A stretch of DNA of 64,000 nucleotides from CAZKJL01 sp964553135 (lineage in GTDB: Bacteria; Patescibacteriota; Gracilibacteria; Peribacterales; Peribacteraceae). Below the pieces are notes generated by a model. The model was not told where the DNA came from. It did not search any database and saw nothing but the letters and a program-made list of their open reading frames with translations. Where the stretch lies: positions 186,001 through 250,000 of the forward strand of contig CAZKJL010000002.1 in assembly GCA_964553135.1 (NCBI GenBank), in the 5' to 3' direction. Below are positions 16,502 to 24,841 of the stretch, in pieces (position 1 is the stretch's first letter; every line of letters begins with the position of its first letter). Both the position numbers and the translations under genes were made by a program.

Positions 16502-18300
16502 CGCACGAGGGGAGGAGTCTTGTCGACCAAAATCCACACGTCCCAATTGCCCATGCGCTTGCGGTCCACCACCGATCCGCGGTCCAGGCGTTCCTGGGCG
16601 TACGCGAAGTAGGGCAGCGGAATCAATTGATTGTCTTTGATGGCTTTGCGCAGCACGTCGATGCTCTCGGTGCCGTCCGGAATGCGGGCGTCATCGGACC
16701 TGTTGAGGACGATGGCGTACGGATTGCTGCGCCCCGCCGTTTCCACGTACGGCGGATAGCGGTTGTTGCCGTTGTACGGTGCGAGCACGGTATCTTCGTG
16801 CAGGAAGTACGTCAGTGCGAATGCGGTCCAGTAGTTCGCGTATCCGCCCGATACTTCATGTTCGGTCAAAAAATCATGAATCTCGCCGACGAGCACCGGC
16901 TTCATGGTTTGGTCACCCGGTCCGTGGCCGAGCCGGTACGTGCCGAACAAAATGACGCCGAGGAGCGCGACGAGCAGCAGGGTCGCGGTGCGCCGCCACG
17001 CGGCCCGGAGTCTCTCCCAACCGAGTGCCATGAAGAGGGCGTTCACGGCAAAGACGTCGATGAGGAAGCGCGTCTGTCCTTCCACGTGCGCCCCGCGCAC
17101 GAAGCCTCCGACGTAGGTCATCACGCAGATACCGAAAGCGAAAAAGAGCGCCATCTCGCGTGTCGTCATCGATGTCGACGAGAACATTTTTTTCACCGCC
17201 GGCAGCGCCTGCATCATTCCCAGGACCAAGAAGCCGAACGCGACGAAGGTCGCCGTTCCGTAGATCGTGTCTTCCAGAGGCGAAACGGGGCTCACGTCCG
17301 ACAGAATCGGCGGAAGGCCCAGGGTCGTCGGGATCACCACGCGAATGAAGGCGCCTACCAAATTCCATGACGGAAGAAAGCCGTACATTCCCAAGCTTGC
17401 GGGCGTTCCCGTATCAATGATGTATTGAATCATCGGCAGTGCGCCCAGGAACGCACCGCCGAGCACGCATCCGATGTGCGCGGCGACGTGTCTTTTCCGT
17501 TCACTGATGAGAAAGAGGGGCAGGCAGAAGATGGCTGCGGCAACCGCGATGCCCTTGAGCAGCGGCGACCAGAACCTGTGCGGATCCTGCAGGATGAGCG
17601 GCCACACGACGTATCCGATGCCGACGAGTACTGCGGCCGTAACGCCGATCGTCAGCCATGTTCGCCGCCGGAGCGCGCGCAGCAGCGTCGGCCACTCGGC
17701 CATGGAACGAACGGCCAAGGCGACGGCGAAAAAAACGTAGGGCGTGAACACCGGCGAGGTCCAAATGCCGAATCCCGCCATCGTTCCGGCCACCGCGCTT
17801 CTCATGAACGTGTGTCGCGTCAGAACGATCCACAGCATCAACGCCGCGGCGATGCCGTAGATGGGATACACGTGGAATCCGAACCAACGCATCATGTGGA
17901 AGCCGGGAATCGCCATGAACATCAGGCTGACGAAGGCCGTGCGAGTCCCCCACAACTTGCGGATGCCCGCGTACAATACCGCTTCGAACAGCAACGAAAA
18001 TCCGATCATCGGAATGCGAAGCGCCAGCACGCTCGTTTCGCCGAAGACGTGCATGGAGAGCAAGGTGAACGGCAGAAAGATCACCCCGAAATACGATTGT
18101 CCCCACGGATATGCGGCGAATTCTCCGTGTTTCATATGCAGTGCCATCAGTCCCGCGAGCGATTGATCGGAATCGAAATTGGCGTATCCCTTCATCGCCA
18201 TCCACAGAAGAAGTCCTGCGCTGACGGAAAGCGGAACGGCGAGACTCAGAACTTCTCGGGGATTTCGCAGCCACTCTGTGAGACCCTTGGGCAAACGCAT
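16498..18300 (-). CDS. Polytopic membrane protein, probable GT-C-type glycosyltransferase
   Basis: This 600-residue protein has about 11-12 transmembrane helices in the first 440 residues and an extracytoplasmic C-terminal domain (about 445-600). The first external loop contains an acidic pair (YANFDSDQSLAGLMALHM), the position where ArnT/PMT-like GT-C enzymes keep their catalytic Asp. A conserved HxxP-type segment (PWGQSYFGVIFLP) follows. It is co-transcribed with a GT2 enzyme, consistent with polyprenyl-sugar-dependent glycan assembly. Exact donor and acceptor are unknown. A TAGATA box ending 6 nt before ATG may make it leaderless. Confidence 0.75.
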   Translation of the reverse strand: MRLPKGLTEWLRNPREVLSLAVPLSVSAGLLLWMAMKGYANFDSDQSLAGLMALHMKHGEFAAYPWGQSYFGVIFLPFTLLSMHVFGETSVLALRIPMIGFSLLFEAVLYAGIRKLWGTRTAFVSLMFMAIPGFHMMRWFGFHVYPIYGIAAALMLWIVLTRHTFMRSAVAGTMAGFGIWTSPVFTPYVFFAVALAVRSMAEWPTLLRALRRRTWLTIGVTAAVLVGIGYVVWPLILQDPHRFWSPLLKGIAVAAAIFCLPLFLISERKRHVAAHIGCVLGGAFLGALPMIQYIIDTGTPASLGMYGFLPSWNLVGAFIRVVIPTTLGLPPILSDVSPVSPLEDTIYGTATFVAFGFLVLGMMQALPAVKKMFSSTSMTTREMALFFAFGICVMTYVGGFVRGAHVEGQTRFLIDVFAVNALFMALGWERLRAAWRRTATLLLVALLGVILFGTYRLGHGPGDQTMKPVLVGEIHDFLTEHEVSGGYANYWTAFALTYFLHEDTVLAPYNGNNRYPPYVETAGRSNPYAIVLNRSDDARIPDGTESIDVLRKAIKDNQLIPLPYFAYAQERLDRGSVVDRKRMGNWDVWILVDKTPPLVR

Positions 18301-18354
18301 GGTTCGTATCTAATCACAGATGCGTGCGGCGCGCACTTCGACTACCATGCCCAC

Positions 18355-18936
18355 ATGTCGTCCGGGAAACTCGTCCTCCTCATCGGCCCGAGCGGTGTGG
18401 GCAAGAGCGTCATTCTTCGTTCGCTCCGCGATCGCCACAAAGAGTACGTCTTCCCGCGTTCGGCCACGACCCGCGAGAGGCGGCCGCGCGAAGGAGACGA
18501 GTTGTACCACTTCGTATCCGATGAAAATTTTTCCGCGTGGCTCAATGATGGAAAATTCTTGGAATCGGCTCAGGTGCACAAGGGAGCCCGTTACGGCACG
18601 CTCATTTCCGAAATAGTTCCCGCCATCGAACGGGGGAAGACGGTGGTGCGTGAAGTGGATGTGCAGGGCTTCGAGAGCATTCGCAATCATGAGCTCTTCA
18701 AGAAAGACGGCGGAACGTACCGCCTGCAGACCATCTTCATTCTGCCCGAGAGCGAGGAGCAGCTCACGCAGCGTATCGTCAACCGGGCGCCCATCGCCAA
18801 GGAAGAGCTCGCACGCCGCATCGAGAGCATGCGCACCGAACTTGCCGCCGCGAAGCTCACCGACGTTCAAATCAAAAATCCCGAGGGAAAACTGCAGGAA
18901 ACGATCGCGACGGTGGAACAGGCCATCGCTCGCTGA
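18355..18936 (+). CDS. gmk: Guanylate kinase
   Basis: This 193-residue protein starts at ATG 18355 with SSGKLVLLIGPSGVGKSVIL. The P-loop is at about residues 11-18. The GMP-binding region SATTRERRPREGDELYHFVS is at about 35-54, and the lid region follows. It converts GMP to GDP with ATP. The longer open frame upstream overlaps the divergent membrane gene and is discarded. A TACCAT hexamer ends 6 nt before the ATG, the same geometry as other leaderless genes here. Confidence 0.95.
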   Translation: MSSGKLVLLIGPSGVGKSVILRSLRDRHKEYVFPRSATTRERRPREGDELYHFVSDENFSAWLNDGKFLESAQVHKGARYGTLISEIVPAIERGKTVVREVDVQGFESIRNHELFKKDGGTYRLQTIFILPESEEQLTQRIVNRAPIAKEELARRIESMRTELAAAKLTDVQIKNPEGKLQETIATVEQAIAR

Positions 18937-19098
18937 TCACTCAGCCCTGTCGTCGCCCAAGTGTTCCTTGCGCCTTTCTTTCAGGAGGGAATGACCCACG
19001 ATGGAACTGATGGCGCCGCCGATGATGAAACCGACGATCACGCGACGCATCATCCGTCGGGGCTTGGGTTCTTTTTTCTTCCGTCGAAAAGGCCACAT
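18937..19098 (-). CDS. Small basic single-helix membrane protein
   Basis: This 53-residue open frame has a clear gene-like layout. It starts MWPFRRKKKEPKPRRMMRR, has one helix of about 17 residues (VIVGFIIGGAISSIVGHS) and ends in a charged tail (KERRKEHLGDDRAE). A perfect extended -10 (TGGTATAAT) ends 8 nt before the ATG. Its stop codon directly abuts the stop of gmk on the other strand (no intervening base). The strong positive charge before the helix indicates an N-in orientation. No family is recognised. Confidence 0.7.
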   Translation of the reverse strand: MWPFRRKKKEPKPRRMMRRVIVGFIIGGAISSIVGHSLLKERRKEHLGDDRAE

Positions 19099-19106
19099 AC
19101 GACCTC

Positions 19107-19115
19107 ATTATACCA
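19107..19115 (-). promoter_or_regulatory. Perfect extended -10 (TGGTATAAT)
   Basis: On the minus strand TGG precedes a perfect TATAAT (19112-19107). The predicted start lies 1-2 nt before the ATG of the 53-residue gene at 19098. There is no clear -35, which extended -10 promoters do not need. Confidence 0.7.
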
Positions 19116-19158
19116 GGTCCGATTGCATCCATGCGGTCATTTGAAGGATGCTGCAAGC

Positions 19159-20022
19159 ATGCATCTTCGTTCCGGAAACAAATCGTTGGATCTCTCCGCA
19201 CGGGTCGTCGTCACGGGTGTCATCAACGCCACGCCCGATTCCTACCATGCGCCGAGTCGTGCGTCGTCGGCCGAAGACATTGCGAAGCGTGCGGTGCAGC
19301 TTCTTGCCGAAGGCGCCGACATCGTCGAGATCGGAGGCGAGTCCACCGGTCCGGGATCCGCGGATGTTTCTCTGGCTGAGGAACTCGAGCGCGTGCTTCC
19401 GGCCGTGAAGGCGGTAAGACTGGCACTTCCGCATGCATGGATCGCCGTCGACACCTGGAAAGCCGAGGTGGCGCGCCAAGCACTCGCCGCGGGAGCAGAC
19501 CTCATCAACGACATCACGGCCGGCCGCGCCGACCCCGAGATGTTCGCGGTCATTGCGAATGCCCACGCTCCGTGCGTGCTCATGTTCAGCAAGGATGCGG
19601 GACCGCGCACGACGGTCGCCGACATTCGGTACGGGGATGTCGTCTCGGACGTGAAAAAGTTTTTCATTGAGCGCATCGCCGCAGCGAAGGCCGCGGGCAT
19701 CAAAAATTCGTCCGTCATCGTGGATCCGGGCCTCGGACATTTCGTGTCCTCGGATCCCGCCCATTCGTTCGAGCTTCTCCGCCGTCTCGGTGACTTCACC
19801 GATCTCGGGCCCGTCATGGTCAGCCCATCGCGCAAATCGTTTTTGGCGGGCCCGCTGAAACTTCCCGCATCGGACCGTTTGCCCGCAACTCTTGCGGCCA
19901 CGGTGCTCGCCGTGCAATCGGGTGCGCGGCTCATTCGCACGCACGACGCAAAGGCCACGCACGATGCGCTCGTGGCGTTGGAAAAAGGAATCGTTACACC
20001 ACCGCCGTTCCCGTTCCGTTGA
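19159..20022 (+). CDS. folP: Dihydropteroate synthase
   Basis: This 287-residue TIM-barrel enzyme carries the DHPS signatures VTGVINATPDSYH (about residues 16-28), IVEIGGESTGPGSADV (about 55-70), INDITAGRADP, VDPGLGHFVSSDP and VSPSRKSFLAGPLK. It condenses 6-hydroxymethyl-dihydropterin pyrophosphate with p-aminobenzoate in folate synthesis. The start at ATG 19159 is the first in-frame ATG near the family start; an earlier in-frame region lacks homology. Its 3' end overlaps the convergent membrane gene by 29 bp. No other folate gene is in the window. Confidence 0.92.
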   Translation: MHLRSGNKSLDLSARVVVTGVINATPDSYHAPSRASSAEDIAKRAVQLLAEGADIVEIGGESTGPGSADVSLAEELERVLPAVKAVRLALPHAWIAVDTWKAEVARQALAAGADLINDITAGRADPEMFAVIANAHAPCVLMFSKDAGPRTTVADIRYGDVVSDVKKFFIERIAAAKAAGIKNSSVIVDPGLGHFVSSDPAHSFELLRRLGDFTDLGPVMVSPSRKSFLAGPLKLPASDRLPATLAATVLAVQSGARLIRTHDAKATHDALVALEKGIVTPPPFPFR

Positions 20023-20812
20023 AGAGCGTCGCCACCGCCAGTACGAGCACGTAGCTGACGAGAATGACGACGAGTCCGATGATGACGCGGAAGACCAGCG
20101 ATTTTGCGTTGGTGTAATCTTCCTCGCGACCGAAGGCGATGATCATGCGAACGCCGGCGTAAATGAGGATCGCGACGGCGATGATGGTCATCACGGCCAG
20201 GACGATGAGGATCTTGCTGGCAATGAGCGCGATGAGCGCGTTCGGCGTGCGATCGACGAAGAAGACTTGTCGGAAGATGAATGCGGCTGCGATGATGATG
20301 AGTCCGAGAATGACGTGGCGGATGGCGGCACGGACCTTTTGGTACGCGTCTTCGTCGCCGAACGTGAAAATGGCTTGCAGCGCCGAAATGATGATGACGA
20401 GGACGCCGAGCATGGCCGCCATGGCGGTGATCCATTCCGCGATGCCGATGGCTTCGTTGCCGATGGCGTCTCCCGTATTGATGAGCGCCATACCCGGAAT
20501 CCCGTTGTACAAAATGCCGATTGCGGCCAGCGGACCGAGGACCAGGATGATCGTGATGATGATCCCGCCGATGACGACGGCGACGATCGTTTTCCTCGTT
20601 TTTTCCAAGCGACCTTCGTCATTGGACACCATGAGCGAGAATCCCGCGATGACGATGACGAGAATGGCGACCACGATCCACAGCGGAGCGAACGCAAAAA
20701 TCAAGTTCAGGAACATGTCGCTGATATCCGCGCCGCTTGCGAACGCGACGTTCGGGGTCATGACGAGCGTCATGGCGAGGAGGAGCCGGGCGAGGGTGAG
20801 AATGCGATGCAT
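19994..20812 (-). CDS. Three-fold VirB2/TrbC-like membrane protein (paralogue 1)
   Basis: This 272-residue protein starts at ATG 20812 with a signal-like segment (about 1-26). It consists of three tandem helix-loop-helix units, each with a charged loop rich in Asp/Glu then Lys/Arg. Unit 1 is about residues 38-95 (loop SNDEGRLEKTRKTIV), unit 2 about 124-182 (loop GDEDAYQKVRAAIRHVI) and unit 3 about 195-262 (loop GREEDYTNAKSLVFRVI). The pattern matches pilin-like VirB2/TrbC proteins, which normally have one unit. Its ATG shares one base with the stop of the upstream paralogue (TAATG), so the two are translationally coupled. The function is unknown; a membrane assembly or secretion channel is possible. 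Confidence 0.75.
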   Translation of the reverse strand: MHRILTLARLLLAMTLVMTPNVAFASGADISDMFLNLIFAFAPLWIVVAILVIVIAGFSLMVSNDEGRLEKTRKTIVAVVIGGIIITIILVLGPLAAIGILYNGIPGMALINTGDAIGNEAIGIAEWITAMAAMLGVLVIIISALQAIFTFGDEDAYQKVRAAIRHVILGLIIIAAAFIFRQVFFVDRTPNALIALIASKILIVLAVMTIIAVAILIYAGVRMIIAFGREEDYTNAKSLVFRVIIGLVVILVSYVLVLAVATLFNGTGTAVV

Positions 20813-21612
20813 TACGGAGCGGTGGTGCGGACGAACGTGACGATGAGCGTGTAGCACAGGACGACGAGCGCCAAGGTGATGAGCGTTCCGATGATGATGT
20901 TCTTGGCTTTGTCGCGGAGCGATTCGTCCACGGACACGATGAGCAGAACGCCCGCAACGATGAGCGCCACCACGCACATGAATCCGAGGAGCGTGAGCAG
21001 GAACAGGGCCAAACCGCGCATTTCTTCGATCAGCAGGCCGGAATTGATATCCGATACGGCATGGACGATGTAGAACGCCACGAACATGACGACGACACCG
21101 ACGATGTTTGCGATGAGAATCTTGCGCCACTTTTCAAACGCGCCGCTGTCGCCACGCGAGGTCACCATGCCGATGCCGGCGATGACCACCATGAGCACGA
21201 AAATTCCCGCCGACATGGTGATGATGAAATCGGCCACGCTCTGCACGCCGATCCCGAGGATCGTCGGAGAAATATCCGCGGCGTTGTCCGCGCTGAGCCC
21301 CGGCGTGTAGAAGGCAGCCGCGAACGCGCTGGCGCACGCGATGACGGCGAAACCGGTGAGAACGTTGATGAAGGCGTTGCTCAGGTTGGTATAGGACTCG
21401 TCTTTGTACGCCTCGAGCACCATGCGTACCGCGTAGTAAAAGATCGCAGCGGCGGAAATTCCCCAGAAGGCGAACAGCGCCTGTTGTACCAAATGCAATT
21501 CGATGAAGCCCGCCAAAGCCTGGGCTCCAGCCGCGGCAGAGCACGTTGCCGGGATCAGGGTACCCAAGACGGTTCCCATCCCGATGCCGATTGATCGCTG
21601 CTGGAAGCGCAT
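20812..21612 (-). CDS. Three-fold VirB2/TrbC-like membrane protein (paralogue 2)
   Basis: This 266-residue protein starts at ATG 21612, 10 nt after a perfect TATAAT; the much longer frame upstream lies antisense to the FkbM gene and is rejected. After a signal-like segment (about 1-28), three helix-loop-helix units follow. Unit 1 has the loop YKDESYTNLSNAFINVL, unit 2 SRGDSGAFEKWRKILIAN and unit 3 SVDESLRDKAKNIIIG. The loops share the acidic-then-basic pattern of paralogue 1. The gene is first in a two-gene operon and probably arose with its partner by duplication. Confidence 0.75.
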   Translation of the reverse strand: MRFQQRSIGIGMGTVLGTLIPATCSAAAGAQALAGFIELHLVQQALFAFWGISAAAIFYYAVRMVLEAYKDESYTNLSNAFINVLTGFAVIACASAFAAAFYTPGLSADNAADISPTILGIGVQSVADFIITMSAGIFVLMVVIAGIGMVTSRGDSGAFEKWRKILIANIVGVVVMFVAFYIVHAVSDINSGLLIEEMRGLALFLLTLLGFMCVVALIVAGVLLIVSVDESLRDKAKNIIIGTLITLALVVLCYTLIVTFVRTTAP

Positions 21613-21622
21613 AAATCTCATT

Positions 21623-21628
21623 ATTATA
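21623..21628 (-). promoter_or_regulatory. TATAAT -10 box of the VirB2-like operon
   Basis: A perfect TATAAT on the minus strand ends 10 nt before the ATG at 21612, giving a predicted leader of about 4 nt. An in-frame ATG at 21621 would lie upstream of the start point and is therefore not used. Confidence 0.65.
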
Positions 21629-21708
21629 GCACAAAATCGAGCGTCATTCAATTGCCGAATCTTCCATGACGGGAGGGGAGTTCGGGGCTTATACTGGCCG
21701 TGTTTTCC

Positions 21709-22422
21709 ATGTCCGTATCCCGCGCATTTCGGCACGTCGTTCCTCCGCTCGTAAGGCTGAAGCACGCTTTCTTGCACGCATGGGGCGCCTTCAGAGGTTC
21801 GTATTCCCAATCCGGCCAAGACAGGTGGGTGCTCTCGGAACTCATGGGAAAACGTGACGGATTCTTCCTCGATATCGGTGCGTTCGACGGAAAAAGTTTC
21901 AGCAACACGTATCTTCTGGAAAAGAAATTCGGTTGGCATGGGATCTGTGTCGAGCCTTCGGATGCGTCGTTTCGACGTCTTCAAAAAACCCGAACGTGCA
22001 TCTGCGATCATTCGCTTCTGTGGAAGGAAGAGACGGACGTGGAGTTCATCGATGCCGGCGAATACGGCGGCGTTGCATCGGAACTTTCCGAGCCCTACCT
22101 GCGCTTGATGGAGCGCTGTCTCGGAGTTTCCCGTTCGTCGCGCATTCCCGTGAAACGTCGAACGAGCACCGTCGCCGATGTGCTGCGTCGGCATGCGGCA
22201 CCCGCATGCATCGATTATCTCAGCATCGATACCCAAGGGTCCGAGTACGAAATTTTGCAGGGCTTTCCGTTCGCCGTGCATCACGTTCGAACACTCACCG
22301 TCGAACATTGGAATCAGCGGGAGAAGCGCGACAAAATCCGCACGCTGCTCACGCGGAACGGCTATGTTCTGGCCAAGGCAGTCGCGTACGAAGATTGGTA
22401 TCGTCATGCGTCCGCCGCGTGA
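21709..22422 (+). CDS. FkbM-family methyltransferase
   Basis: This 237-residue protein starts at ATG 21709; GTG 21700 is possible. It has SQSGQDRWVLSELMGKRDG, then motif I GFFLDIGAFDGKSFSNT (about residues 52-68), ICVEPSDASFRRLQ, and the late YLSIDTQGSEYEILQGFPF typical of FkbM. Such enzymes O-methylate sugars or small metabolites, often in surface glycan clusters. A TATACT box (21690-21695) predicts a start at about 21702. It is followed by a second methyltransferase gene. Confidence 0.88.
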   Translation: MSVSRAFRHVVPPLVRLKHAFLHAWGAFRGSYSQSGQDRWVLSELMGKRDGFFLDIGAFDGKSFSNTYLLEKKFGWHGICVEPSDASFRRLQKTRTCICDHSLLWKEETDVEFIDAGEYGGVASELSEPYLRLMERCLGVSRSSRIPVKRRTSTVADVLRRHAAPACIDYLSIDTQGSEYEILQGFPFAVHHVRTLTVEHWNQREKRDKIRTLLTRNGYVLAKAVAYEDWYRHASAA

Positions 22423-22440
22423 TTCCCGTATAGTCCCCGC

Positions 22441-23343
22441 ATGGAAGGCGTCACCTTCATCGAACGGCCCGTGTGTCCTTTGTGCGGTTCCGGCCACACC
22501 GCTTTCGAGCGCGAATGCAAAGACTTTCTCGTCTCGGGCGAGATGTTTCCGCTGCATCGGTGCGGCGCGTGCGGCTTCCTCTATGCGTTCCGTTTACCTG
22601 CCGAAGCCCATGCTCAGCAGTATTACGACTCTCCGGACTACACCCCGCACAACACCGAGTCGACAAGTCCGATGATGCGCGCGGTGGCGTTCGTGCGTAC
22701 GTTCATCCGCGAACCCGGAAAATTGCGGTGGATCAGAACATCGTCACGAAAACATTCCGGCACGCTGCTCGACATCGGTTGCGGAACGGGGGAGTTTCCC
22801 GCGTTCATGGCGCGTCACGGCTGGACCGTCACGTGCACCGAGCCCATTGAAAAAATCCGCAACCACTGCCGAGATCACTTCAAGCTGAACGTCGGTGACA
22901 ATGCATTGCTCGCAACACTTCCTTCCGCATCGTTCGATGTCGTCACGTTGTGGCACGTTTTGGAACACGTCTACGACATTCACGGCACCATGGCGACGGT
23001 CGCGCGCCTGCTCAAAAAGGACGGCACAGCTTTCATCGCCGTGCCGAACTACGATTGTCCGGAAGCGGCTTGGTACGGCGCGGATTGGGCCATTTACGAA
23101 GCCCCCCGTCATCCGTCACATTTCTCTCCCGCAACGTTCGGGCGCTTGGCTTCCATGCACGGCATGCATGTCGTTTCCGTCAAACCGTTGCTCCTCGATG
23201 CGTTCTATTTCTGCATTCTTTCCGAACGGGCGCGCGGAGGTTCGCTCCTCATGGCGTTCGTCCGGGGACTCACAAGCTTTTTCTACGGATGGATCCGTCC
23301 GCTCTCGGCGAGCTCCATCGTCTACGTTCTGAAAAAGGAGTAG
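22441..23343 (+). CDS. Zinc-ribbon plus class I SAM-dependent methyltransferase
   Basis: This 300-residue protein begins with a four-cysteine ribbon (CPLCGS at about 11-16, CGACGF at about 41-46). A Methyltransf_23-type domain with motif I LLDIGCGTGEFPAF (about 104-117) and VVTLWHVLEHVYDIHGT (about 165-181) follows. This layout is common among enzymes that modify lipid- or sugar-linked substrates. TATAGT (22429-22434) ends 6 nt before ATG, so the message should be leaderless. Confidence 0.88.
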   Translation: MEGVTFIERPVCPLCGSGHTAFERECKDFLVSGEMFPLHRCGACGFLYAFRLPAEAHAQQYYDSPDYTPHNTESTSPMMRAVAFVRTFIREPGKLRWIRTSSRKHSGTLLDIGCGTGEFPAFMARHGWTVTCTEPIEKIRNHCRDHFKLNVGDNALLATLPSASFDVVTLWHVLEHVYDIHGTMATVARLLKKDGTAFIAVPNYDCPEAAWYGADWAIYEAPRHPSHFSPATFGRLASMHGMHVVSVKPLLLDAFYFCILSERARGGSLLMAFVRGLTSFFYGWIRPLSASSIVYVLKKE

Positions 23344-23352
23344 AATTCCCTC

Positions 23353-24048
23353 ATGATCAACGCTTACTCCACATCGTCGGTTTCCTCACGTCCTCTGGCC
23401 GGCTCCGGTGCCGCCAAAGTCTACGGACTGTTGTTCCTCGCACTCGCGGTCACGCTCGTCGGTACGTTCGCGGGAGTCACGTTCGCACTGCCCATCGTCG
23501 CTTCGGGTTGGATTTTCTTTTTGCTGATCGCCGAACTTGCCATCATCTGGACGGCCCGTTCGTGGTCGCGCTCCACGCCGCTCAACTATGTTCTCTTCAT
23601 CGCATTCCCGTTCATCTCGGGCCTGACGCTCGCGCCCATCATTCTTTCGGTCCTCACGGGCTACGCCAACGGTGAAGTCATCTTGCTCAATGCACTCATC
23701 GCGACCGCACTCATGACGGCATCCTCCGCCGTTCTTGCCACGATGACGAAAGGGGATCTCGGCGGAATCTTCGGACGATTTCTTCTCCAGTCGCTCCTCG
23801 GCCTCATCGTCTTCGGTCTCCTGCAGATGTTCTTTCCGGCACTGCGCGGCCCGGGCATCGAAATGATCGTTTCGGGCATCGGTATCGTCACATTCTCACT
23901 TTTTTTGGCCTACGACATGCAGCGGCTCTCCCGTCGTTCCGACCTGGATTCGCCCTTCCTGCTGGCCATCTCGTTGTATTTGGACGTTTTCAACCTGTTT
24001 CTCTACGTCCTCAGGTTCATGATCGCCATGAGCGGAAGGCGTCAGTAA
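23353..24048 (+). CDS. Bax inhibitor-1/YccA-family membrane protein
   Basis: This 231-residue protein has seven transmembrane helices. The family features seen are the late acidic stretch FLAYDMQRLSRRSDLDSP and the last helix LYLDVFNLFLYVLRFM. Bacterial members are calcium-leak or membrane-quality-control proteins. TAGAAT (23341-23346) overlaps the stop codon of the preceding methyltransferase gene and ends 6 nt before the ATG, so a leaderless message starting at 23353 is predicted. Confidence 0.92.
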   Translation: MINAYSTSSVSSRPLAGSGAAKVYGLLFLALAVTLVGTFAGVTFALPIVASGWIFFLLIAELAIIWTARSWSRSTPLNYVLFIAFPFISGLTLAPIILSVLTGYANGEVILLNALIATALMTASSAVLATMTKGDLGGIFGRFLLQSLLGLIVFGLLQMFFPALRGPGIEMIVSGIGIVTFSLFLAYDMQRLSRRSDLDSPFLLAISLYLDVFNLFLYVLRFMIAMSGRRQ

Positions 24049-24073
24049 GCCCTTTTTCGCCCCCATACTCGCA

Positions 24074-24102
24074 TTGACAAGGTTCCCGGATTCCACGACA
24101 AT
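24074..24102 (+). promoter_or_regulatory. Promoter of the bL32-like/nusB/rnc block
   Basis: A perfect TTGACA (24074-24079), a 17-nt spacer and GACAAT (24097-24102, 4 of 6). The predicted start near 24109 gives a leader of about 20 nt that is C/T-rich (GGCTACCCCTTTTTAG). Confidence 0.65.
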
Positions 24103-24128
24103 GCCCCGGCTACCCCTTTTTAGAACCT

Positions 24129-24314
24129 ATGGCCAAGAGACCTACACCAAAGAAGAGATTAAGTAAGGACCGCGGTCGCCGTAGGCACTCCGTGTACCTC
24201 GGAAGGGAAGTCGTACGCCTCAAAAATATGGCCGCTTCGCCGTTCTCCGGCCCGGCTACTCCCAAGGATCGCGGCGGCAAGGCCCTCAAGAAAATCACGA
24301 GGATTAAGGCCTAA
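24129..24314 (+). CDS. Small basic protein, possible ribosomal protein bL32 without zinc ribbon
   Basis: This is a 61-residue protein with Arg/Lys-rich ends. The start MAKRPTPKKRLSKDRGRRRH resembles the bL32 N-terminus (PKxRxSKxRRxxRRxH). The second half, however, has no cysteines and ends in KKITRIKA. A strong -35, a short C/T-rich leader and the position before nusB and rnc support a translation gene. The assignment rests on the first 20 residues and the context, so bL32 is tentative. Confidence 0.6.
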   Translation: MAKRPTPKKRLSKDRGRRRHSVYLGREVVRLKNMAASPFSGPATPKDRGGKALKKITRIKA

Positions 24315-24315
24315 A

Positions 24316-24422
24316 TAAGTGCGAAAGTTCGTAAGTGGAATAAGTGCGAAAGTACAAGCAGTACCTTACCGTAGCGCCTTCGTTACTTACGCACTTTCAC
24401 ACTTCTTCACTTACGCACTCCT
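24316..24422. repeat. Long imperfect hairpin made of AAGTGCGAAAG-type words
   Basis: The left arm holds two copies of AAGTGCGAAAGT plus TTCGTAAGTGG. The right arm (about 24380-24422) is the imperfect reverse complement, with CACTTTC, CTTACGCACT and CACTTCTTCACTT. The stem is over 35 bp with mismatches. It fills the whole spacer between the bL32-like gene and nusB and could act as a terminator, attenuator or RNase III target. Confidence 0.7.
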
Positions 24423-24836
24423 ATGCCCTCCCGACGTCGCCTTGCCCGTATCGCCGCCATGCAGACGGTCTTTGAGTTGCAGGCACGCGAGGTGGATCCC
24501 GAGGCGTCCATCAAGAGAAACATCGAAGGAATCGGGGGTGTCACGGCCGTGGATGCCGAGTTCAGCGTCAGCTTGGTCCACGGCGTTCGCAAGCAATGGG
24601 AGGCCATCAAAGAGTCCGTCCAGACCTACGCACCGCAGTGGTCGTGGGAGCGCATGGATGCCATTACGCGCTCCATTCTGCTCATCGGCGCCTACGAGCT
24701 TCTGTTCTGCAAGGACGTGCCGCCTGCGGTCGTCATGAACGAGGCCATCGACATCTCCAAAGAGTACGGCACGGCCGAGAGCGCCAAGTTCGTGAACGGC
24801 GTCCTCAATGCATTGGCGCACAAGGATGTGAAGTGA
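24423..24836 (+). CDS. nusB: Transcription antitermination factor NusB
   Basis: This 137-residue all-helical protein begins with SRRRLARIAAMQTVFELQ. It has the C-terminal NusB pattern MDAITRSILLIGAYELLF, then PPAVVMNEAIDISKEYG and AKFVNGVLNAL. It binds boxA RNA with uS10 in rRNA antitermination. The rpsJ gene (uS10) lies only 2 kb away on the other strand. No Shine-Dalgarno is visible; the leader is C/T-rich. Confidence 0.95.
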   Translation: MPSRRRLARIAAMQTVFELQAREVDPEASIKRNIEGIGGVTAVDAEFSVSLVHGVRKQWEAIKESVQTYAPQWSWERMDAITRSILLIGAYELLFCKDVPPAVVMNEAIDISKEYGTAESAKFVNGVLNALAHKDVK

Positions 24837-24841
24837 ACATC

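Noticed and set aside
20812..22557. N-terminal extension of the VirB2-like gene to 581 residues
   Set aside because: The extra part is antisense to the FkbM methyltransferase and precedes the TATAAT box at 21623-21628.
24081..24095. Possible tRNA T-arm (GGTTCCCGGATTCC)
   Set aside because: No acceptor, D or anticodon arms fit around it; the stretch is the spacer of a TTGACA promoter.
24307..24422. CRISPR-like reading of the AAGTGCGAAAG words
   Set aside because: The copies are few, irregularly spaced, and inverted partners form one hairpin, not spaced direct repeats.
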